From positions 27,383,501 through 27,447,500 of the forward strand of contig NC_090700.1 in the NCBI RefSeq assembly GCF_040954835.1: a DNA stretch of 64,000 nucleotides, read 5' to 3'. This stretch comes from Lepisosteus oculatus (taxonomy: Eukaryota; Chordata; Actinopteri; Semionotiformes; Lepisosteidae). This document shows positions 57,564 to 64,000 of the stretch, piece by piece (positions within the stretch are counted from its first letter, which is position 1; every line of letters begins with the position of its first letter). The position numbers and the translations under genes are program-made. The notes under the pieces are model-generated. The model did not search any database. It worked only from the letters and a program-made list of their open reading frames with translations, and was not told the DNA's origin.

Positions 57564-58699
57564 CAGTTTAAATTTGTTCATTATTGTCTTAATTAGACCA
57601 ATTTACCAACTTATTCTAGTTGTTGAGGTGCTGAAGTTGTAAAAACAACTTGAAAGACCTGTAGATATACTGGCCCTCCAACACCAGGACTGGGTATCAG
57701 TAGTTTACTGATACGTCTCATCAGGTTTGTAAGGTCTAGGAAAAAATAATCTGTGAAACAGCAGTGGCTGTGAACCATTCCACTGGCAAAGCAGGATCTA
57801 GTTAATTCTTAGCTACGGTATATCACATTAAAGACAAATATGACTCGAATCAGTATTCTATATGTGCCATCTAGGACAACAATCTTACTAATGCTAGTAA
57901 CTAGGAAGGGATCCAGAACTGGTGCACCTGGCTTATTGATTGATGCTAAAAAAAATCTGAATCAACAAACCTTATCTTGACCTAAAGCAACAGAGTGTAA
58001 AGCAAATGATAATGGCTATGTAAAGCTGTTGTTGAGATACAGTATCATTGTGTGAGGAATACAGTAAACACATTTTTAAAAAGTGCTAGTGAATGAGAAA
58101 GAATTTCCAGAAAACTTTTTATCAAGGGTATGGAACTTTCCTTTACCATAGCCTTAACTGTTTTTGAAGAATGAACAATATTACACTGGCTAAACCTTAA
58201 AAATTAGCATAAACAGGTATTCAATACAAGAAATAACATTATACTAGTACAAGAAGGGCTTGCTTGCAATAACCTACTTTGTAAGTCTCCTATTCCAGTA
58301 ATTTAATTAAAAATGGATTTTACTAACTTTGTTAGTAAAAGTACAATGTGTTTCAGAACTCAGATGAAAAAGAAGACAGTATTTTTGGTCTTTGGAAACA
58401 GTTGCATTAAGCCAAATACTTCACATATGAAAAAAGAACATTAATATTTTCAGAACAGAGAGATGCCATCATCATATCTTCTTGTTGACTAACGCAGAAC
58501 TTGAACAGGATAATATTAACAATTATATAAAATGTGCATTGTACTGATTATGCAACTGGTAAGTGTGTCTAGGGTTGCAAAAAGAAACTTACCATACCAT
58601 CAGAATGCTTCTAGCGACTTAGAGTACTGTCAGGTACTAACTTTAAAAGAAAGTAGCGTCATCAGTTTCGAAACCTTTGAGCCATAAAAACGAGGACCT
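57564..58699. other. Unassigned intergenic sequence
   Basis: Nothing recognised. Confidence 0.4.
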
Positions 58700-59349
58700 A
58701 AGTGCTAGCATTAAAAAAACGTGTGACGTATCCATTTGCTTCCTGTTATACTTTAAATAATAATACGCAATATCAGCCGGCCGACTTGTGAATGAGTAAC
58801 AGCTGTTAAGACTGACAGTCAGCAGTAACCGAGGCGAGGAAAAAGTGTAATGTTTAACACGATGCTAGCGCACATGACATCACAGGCCGGGGCTGGGCTG
58901 ACTGAATTACTCGCTGAAAGGCAGGCAAACCGCAGCTTTAGGCAAGTACAAACATATCCTTGAAATCGGGACAACAAGCAGTAGCATCGGGTCGTACTTC
59001 AGCTGGACACAGCGCCTTAAATGCAAGGTACTCAAAAACGCACATGTAAATTATTACTCGAATACAAAACGACAGAAACACAATATGTAAGAAACGTCTT
59101 CATGTACGCATCATAAACAGCTGCCTTTTGGGTGAATAATACTAATACTAATACTACTAATAATAATAGGCTTCGGAAAGCGGTCCTGGAAAAGATCGTG
59201 CGTTTCTTTCTCTTTTACTGGCGAACACACTGTCCGGAGTATCCAGATGTTTAAGAACAATGCATAGAATTAAAAACTAACCCAGGGGCGCTGCGAAACA
59301 AGTCTCTGAAACATATTTAGTGCCACGGTGAGACCAGCTCTTTGGAGTG
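58700..59349 (+). promoter_or_regulatory. PHLDA3: Probable PHLDA3 promoter and 5' UTR
   Basis: Base composition and CpG frequency rise here relative to the AT-rich flanks. A CRE-like TGACATCA (58876) and a candidate p53 site (58940) occur. No clear TATA box. The transcription start is not determined. Confidence 0.5.
58940..58959. promoter_or_regulatory. Candidate p53 response element
   Basis: AGGCAAGTAC then AAACATATCC fits two abutting RRRCWWGYYY half-sites with one mismatch each (18 of 20). The second half-site lacks the core G, which weakens it. PHLDA3 is a direct p53 target in mammals. Confidence 0.3.
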
Positions 59350-59790
59350 ATGATGAATCCACAGAAAGAGCTGAAAGAAGGATTTTTGGAAAAAAGGAGC
59401 AACGGTCTTTTGCAGCTGTGGAAGAAGAAACGCTGCGTGTTGACAGAGGATGGACTGCGTCTTTTTGAATGGAAACGGAGCGGCGGTGGTAGCGGAGCCA
59501 CTGGACTCGGTTCCGGCTCCGGGCCTCAATCTAAAGCTAAAGAGCTACGATTTGAGCGGATGGCCACGGTGGACTGTGTCGAATATAAGCGGGGACTGGT
59601 GTACTTTACCATCGTCATGGCAGGGGGCAAGGAAATTGACTTCAGATGCCAGCAAGATGGGACCGCCTGGAACGCTGAGATAGCACTTGCCTTGGTTCGC
59701 TTTAAAAACCTTCTTGCCGTGCAGACTGGAAGAACCAGACATCTGTCTCACCTAGGCAGCACCGGGGATGATGAAGCACCAGAATCGTGA
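59350..59790 (+). CDS. PHLDA3: PHLDA3, pleckstrin homology-like domain family A member 3
   Basis: A single uninterrupted frame of 146 residues; two consecutive ATGs (59350, 59353) open it, and I take the first. Almost the whole protein is one PH domain: [20 protein letters not shown] (residues 8-27), [15 protein letters not shown] (28-42), ELRF (65-68), [23 protein letters not shown] and a C-terminal helix [14 protein letters not shown]. In mammals PHLDA3 binds phosphoinositides at the membrane and competes with AKT, acting as a p53-induced repressor. The frame is longer than human PHLDA3 (127 residues) because of a Gly/Ser-rich insert at residues 43-61 and a longer tail. PHLDA2 is the main alternative; the [12 protein letters not shown] strand and the CSRP1 neighbour favour PHLDA3. 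It lies 10 kb downstream of CSRP1 on the same strand. Confidence 0.93.
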   Translation: MMNPQKELKEGFLEKRSNGLLQLWKKKRCVLTEDGLRLFEWKRSGGGSGATGLGSGSGPQSKAKELRFERMATVDCVEYKRGLVYFTIVMAGGKEIDFRCQQDGTAWNAEIALALVRFKNLLAVQTGRTRHLSHLGSTGDDEAPES

Positions 59791-62071
59791 CAAGAAGAGG
59801 TTGGTTTTCAGAATTGTACAGTAGCACCTAGTGCTGGTGATGTTTAGCGTTGTATTAACTATGGTTACCAGCATTCTAGGATTTAGATTGCCCTCAAGTT
59901 TGAAAGCACATTTTTTACTTTGTTTGCGGGGGGGTCATTCTGGAAGTCTTTTGAAGGAGAAATAGCGTAAAGGATAAAGTAAAGATAAAGCTACCCGTTG
60001 TAATTTATTCCTATTACACAATATTTTACCAAGAACGGCTCACACTCCCTGTGGAGTTAATTGTGCCTAACCTTCCAACATAACATCTGTTTTACAGTCG
60101 TGAGGTTGGCAACGCTTTCAGGCAGATTTCTTTCTGTCAGGATGCCCGGTTTTACCAATATTGGCCCCTTTATGGAATTACTTTCATATGCAGCTAGGCG
60201 TTCAAGGCAACAGCATTCTGAAAAATGCAAATAATATTATAGTTTCATTATGATACTCGGAGATTATGGCTATTTAACAGATGTCCTTGAAAGGTAAGAA
60301 GTAGACACTGCACTGTTTAATATGTTCAGTATTATGACGAGGAGGCTAAAATTTACTGTGATGTCATCCCTATAAGGTGTAAGATATATGATACAAGAAA
60401 TGCAGTACCAGGTCATTTATATTTACTGCTTTGTCAGTTTTAGGTTTACAAGACATGCATGCCAGAGACCACTGTGCCATAGAGAAATTAAACATATCAG
60501 ACTGTTACTTTCTCTTGGAAAGTGCTGAAGTTATACAGAATCCTCCCTAAAAATATCTATTTAGGCTACAAAAAGCAAGCTTTCTTATTTGAATTACATT
60601 TCCATTTAATATTTTATAGGTTCTTTTTGGAGTCTGTGACCTCAGGCTTCAAAATCTTGGATGTTTAGCCCAGTTTTTAATGAGTCATATAGTGGTGGAA
60701 ACTTGGAGGGATTTAAAAAAAAACTTTTAATAACCCCCACTCTGCTACTGCTTCAGTATACCAATCCCAGGTCATTAACTGGGATATTCTGGCAAAACAT
60801 TCTAATATGTACTAGGAGAATCCAGTCCCGTTTTACAGGTGACAGCTTTACAGTTTATTTGTGGTAGATGTAAGGCACTGAAATTAATGTGCTTAAGTAA
60901 CATAGATATATATGCTATATATGTATTTAGATATATATGCTATAGATAACTTGCACTTAAATGTGGACATGTAGTCAGTCAGTGATCTCCATGTTCATTA
61001 CTTTGCTTCCGGTGATGTTACGAGACAGAAATAGCCTTCACACTTGTGGAATGAATGTCTAGCTCATGTTAATGGAGACTAAGAACCTTAAGCAGTCCAT
61101 GTTATAGAGTTGCACACAACAAGCAGAGCTGCAGGAAGTTCAGGAAGACAGTGAAAGAAAAGTCTTGTCATTTGCAACAAAGGCATTGGCTTTTCACTTT
61201 TGCTCATGGTCAAAGTCACTCCGGCTGTGTAGCCATTCATAGGCTAGAAGTCTTTCAGTTGCCAAGAGAAAAAAATGTTAGTACCTGTAAATGTTTTTTT
61301 TAATACAATTAGCATAGTGTCACAGTATAAAAAGTATTTTCAGAGATAAAAATTAGTTATGCATTATATCTTATATTAAAAATATTGCATTTTGTGTTGC
61401 ATCATTTCTTAATTCAGGTTGAATTGAGAAAAGAACAGTTTTCAGATTGAACTGAGTCAGATCATTAAATCTTATTATGCTGCGGTATTCTGAAGCTCTT
61501 GGAAAGAAATTGTTCCTGTTTTAGTGACATAGAGGATACTACTTTATTGCCTGAGGATTTCATTAAGTTTATATCTGTACTTTCTTGGTTTCCAATCAGA
61601 TTTGTAATTTTGGGGAATTAGGACTCAAAGGATGAGGTGTCATGGTCTTTAAAGTCAGAAAATATTACTTCAGCTCAGTGTATTTTTGGCACAGAGAAAT
61701 GGTAAACAATAAGCTTGTTTATGGAAGGATGTTTTCACAAAAGATTAAGGATGTTTGACTTTGTGTCTTCAGATAACTTATTAGCTTTTACTACACGGAA
61801 GGACCAATAAAGTACAATAAGGATCAATGAAGGATCGATAAAGTACAGATTTGTGCGTTTGAAATGTACTATCAATATCCACATTTTCACTTTACATATT
61901 TACTGTCAGCTTATAAAGAGAAACAGATGACATTGATTTGAGAAAAAACATCAATTTTAAAGAAAGACCTTTAGATATCATGTCTGTTTTATGGTTTAGA
62001 CCTATTCAGCTTATTTGCTTAAAGTAAACTGTCATGAATGCCTAATTTTATTTTATTTTTATTTCTTCTAG
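59791..62071 (+). other. PHLDA3: PHLDA3 3' region, probable 3'-UTR intron
   Basis: PHLDA-family genes keep the whole CDS in exon 1 and splice within the 3' UTR. Candidate donors are GAGAG|GTTGGT (GT at 59800) and the stronger GAAAG|GTAAGA (GT at 60294). A good acceptor, TTTATTTCTTCTAG, ends at 62071. The choice is inference and no other gene is seen here. Confidence 0.4.
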
Positions 62072-63521
62072 ACCATGCACACTCATGATTGGATTTGCAT
62101 AAAATTACAAGACCGAAAAGGTACAGAAGGTACAGAACCTGGGTAAATGCAATCTTTCATCAATACGATTACAGTGAACTTGATGACTTGCTCTCAAAAT
62201 TAAAACTGAAACACTAACCCTTTTATACCTGCATTACTGGAAATCATCCTATTAGAAGTATGGAACTGTTGTGAAACATCATCTGCAAAGTTTTGGACAA
62301 AGTGCATGATGTTGTTTTGTAGATGATGGATTGTTTGCCTCAAATATTTGAAGACTTCGGGATTTCACTGACTGAAGATTAAATGACAAAATGACACGTC
62401 TATGGACAATGACATCTCTGCTTAGTTTTCTTTATGCTATATGATATCATCGTTTGTCTAGCAACTACAGTACTTACTGCAAATTTGTTTTCTGTGCACA
62501 CTGAGACAGTTTTTTTGTTGAACAGCAACAAGTCTGCACTTTGCTCAGGTTCTGGGTTTCTGCCTAATAACTCATACTGTATCTTGATATACGGCAGGTG
62601 CAGACATTTTCTAGAATATTTTCATGTATTTCATTTAATTCAAAATCTAGGTTTAAGTTGACATTTAGATAAGGTTACATTTGGTTTTAAAAAGACTCCA
62701 TTTTACCCATTTATGATTTTTAGTTTCTCAAGCAGGCTCCTGAAAACTAGTATTATAGGGACAGGAACAGGACTCCATACTTATAAAACAAAGGTTGTTC
62801 ATGGCAGGGGCTGTACTGAGTTGGAAATGTAGGGGATTTTTAAAAATAGATTTCATTATTCTTGTGTCATTGCTTCATTCTTTCATTCATACAGTCTTGT
62901 AGAGCCTTAGGCTAAGTCTCAAGTAAGACTCAGGGGAAATACCCAGAACTTACTTCAGAAATCTTAAGCTTTTATTTTTTTAAATACTCTGACAGTATCA
63001 TAATGTACATGAAAGAAAATCATTAATCTGGCTGTATTGATTTACAAGCCAACTACTTGTTTCTTAGCCCTATGATAAAATACTTACATCACAAATAATG
63101 TAAGTATTTTAATTGAAATAATTGAGGCAATAATATACATGAAGATGGATGGCTTTCGGATAAAGTCCTAAAATGTAATAACTGCGCAAATGATGTATCT
63201 ATATATAAAGCATTATTTTGAGGTCAGATTATTAAGATATTTGTAATTCTGCTAACTATAGAACATCAGATATCACAATACTTCACTGTTCTTAAAACTT
63301 TTTGTCCCAGTACTCTTTTTGTGCTGTTGGGGGAAAAAATAACATTTATATTATTCAAATAAATTTAAGTAACCTATAATGTCATACACTTTCCTGTATT
63401 GTTACTTCTTTATCAAGTTTCTTTCAGTTTCCATTTATTTTGCAGATATGTAGCAAACCTCATATTGAAGTAAAAGCATTTGTCAGTATTTGACGATCAA
63501 GAGGAAAAAATAAGCAATAAA
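62072..63521 (+). other. PHLDA3: Probable PHLDA3 3' UTR exon
   Basis: Follows the acceptor at 62071. AATAAA signals occur at 63358-63363 and 63516-63521. A 13-bp perfect hairpin (AAAATACTTACAT / ATGTAAGTATTTT) lies at about 63075-63108. Short open frames here have no domain. Confidence 0.35.
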
Positions 63522-64000
63522 CAGTTAAATAGTGAAATGTTCACTCGAATATATTATTTTAGAATGTATGTCTCCCAAAAGGAGTTTTTTTTGTAGGAAA
63601 AACATAAGGTCACTGGTTATGACTTTCATTGTTACTAGTGATAACATTAGAAAGTTGGACCTTTTATTTGTATTTTCTTATATAAGTTTTACTACTACAA
63701 AGGTTTCAGACATGAGTGATGTGTGGGCAGAAATAGAATGTTTTTAGGCTCATGATAAATGAAACAGTGTTAATGCATGAAAAATTAAAACAGCTTTTCT
63801 CCTACAGGATTCATGTCTGACTTTTTTGTGAAGGTGTTAACAAGAACAGTTAAATACAGTTGACTCAATGTATTATTAAAGATGCTTTTGAGAAAAACAA
63901 AAGAATCTTATTTTCACATGATGAAGATGTGATTGGATAATGTCTGAATGTTCTTGGGTCATGAATGGATATTGTTTGGTCTCGGTTTCCTTTTTTATGC
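63522..64000. other. Unassigned window end
   Basis: No supported feature. Confidence 0.4.

Noticed and set aside
59545..59751. Antisense frame in PHLDA3
   Set aside because: Shadow of the PHLDA3 coding strand; no independent support.
60450..60470. AGACATGCAT as a p53 half-site in the PHLDA3 3' region
   Set aside because: A single half-site with a mismatch and no partner.
1..64000. CRISPR arrays, tRNA genes, bacterial operons
   Set aside because: None found. The only RNA-gene-like sequence is the 5S-derived SINE head, which is not a functional 5S gene.

Overview
The window reads as vertebrate nuclear DNA, almost certainly from a ray-finned fish. It is AT-rich, has long introns, one spliced gene and one mostly single-exon gene, and carries a fish-type repeat load: a Gmr1-type LTR element, L2, Rex1, CR1 and L1/Tx1-like LINEs, a 5S-rRNA-derived SINE, a chromodomain Gypsy, hAT and mariner remnants. 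The repeat mix would suit a slowly evolving lineage such as gar, bowfin or sturgeon, but I cannot fix the species.

Genes. Two host genes are well supported, both on the + strand. CSRP1 (cysteine and glycine-rich protein 1, two LIM domains) has five coding exons between 40993 and 49181 that splice in phase to a complete 192-residue protein. PHLDA3 (small PH-domain protein, a p53-induced AKT antagonist in mammals) has an intact 146-residue CDS at 59350-59790. As I recall the human map, CSRP1 and PHLDA3 are neighbours in the same order and relative orientation on 1q32, which supports both names. No bacterial-type systems, CRISPR arrays or intact foreign genes are present.

Layout. 1-803: nothing recognised. 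804-5897: a dead but nearly full-length LTR retrotransposon whose integrase lies upstream of reverse transcriptase (Gmr1 order). 6414-7753: first of five copies of a 1.3-1.45 kb TGTAG...CTACA element, each flanked by a perfect 4-bp duplication. 7830-8620: L1-like ORF1 split by a SINE. 8898-13260: an L2 LINE (minus strand) interrupted by a solo LTR that is itself interrupted by another LTR. 14481-18590: a decayed L1-like LINE interrupted by an LTR. 18600-25280: mostly unassigned, with a mariner scrap, an old LTR and an L2 scrap. 25285-28115: Rex1-like LINE, then a fish repeat split by an LTR. 28386-30345: microsatellites and a CR1 3' end. 31910-33665: internally deleted chromodomain Gypsy; 33681-35748: hAT remnant. 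36050-40992: probable CSRP1 promoter, first exon and intron 1, with a perfect CArG box at 40443. 40993-50160: CSRP1; intron 4 carries a 5S-derived SINE split by an LTR. 50160-58700: mostly unassigned, with several repeats. 58700-63520: PHLDA3 promoter, CDS and 3' region.

How the genes relate. CSRP1 is an actin- and alpha-actinin-associated LIM adaptor regulated by SRF in smooth muscle; PHLDA3 competes for phosphoinositides at the membrane. They are neighbours, not a pathway. The rest of the window records successive transposon insertions, many into older transposons. The most unusual items are the IN-before-RT retroelement, the TGTAG/4-bp-TSD family with two kinds of 3' end, the three-level nest at 8.9-13.3 kb, and the intronic CArG block in CSRP1.
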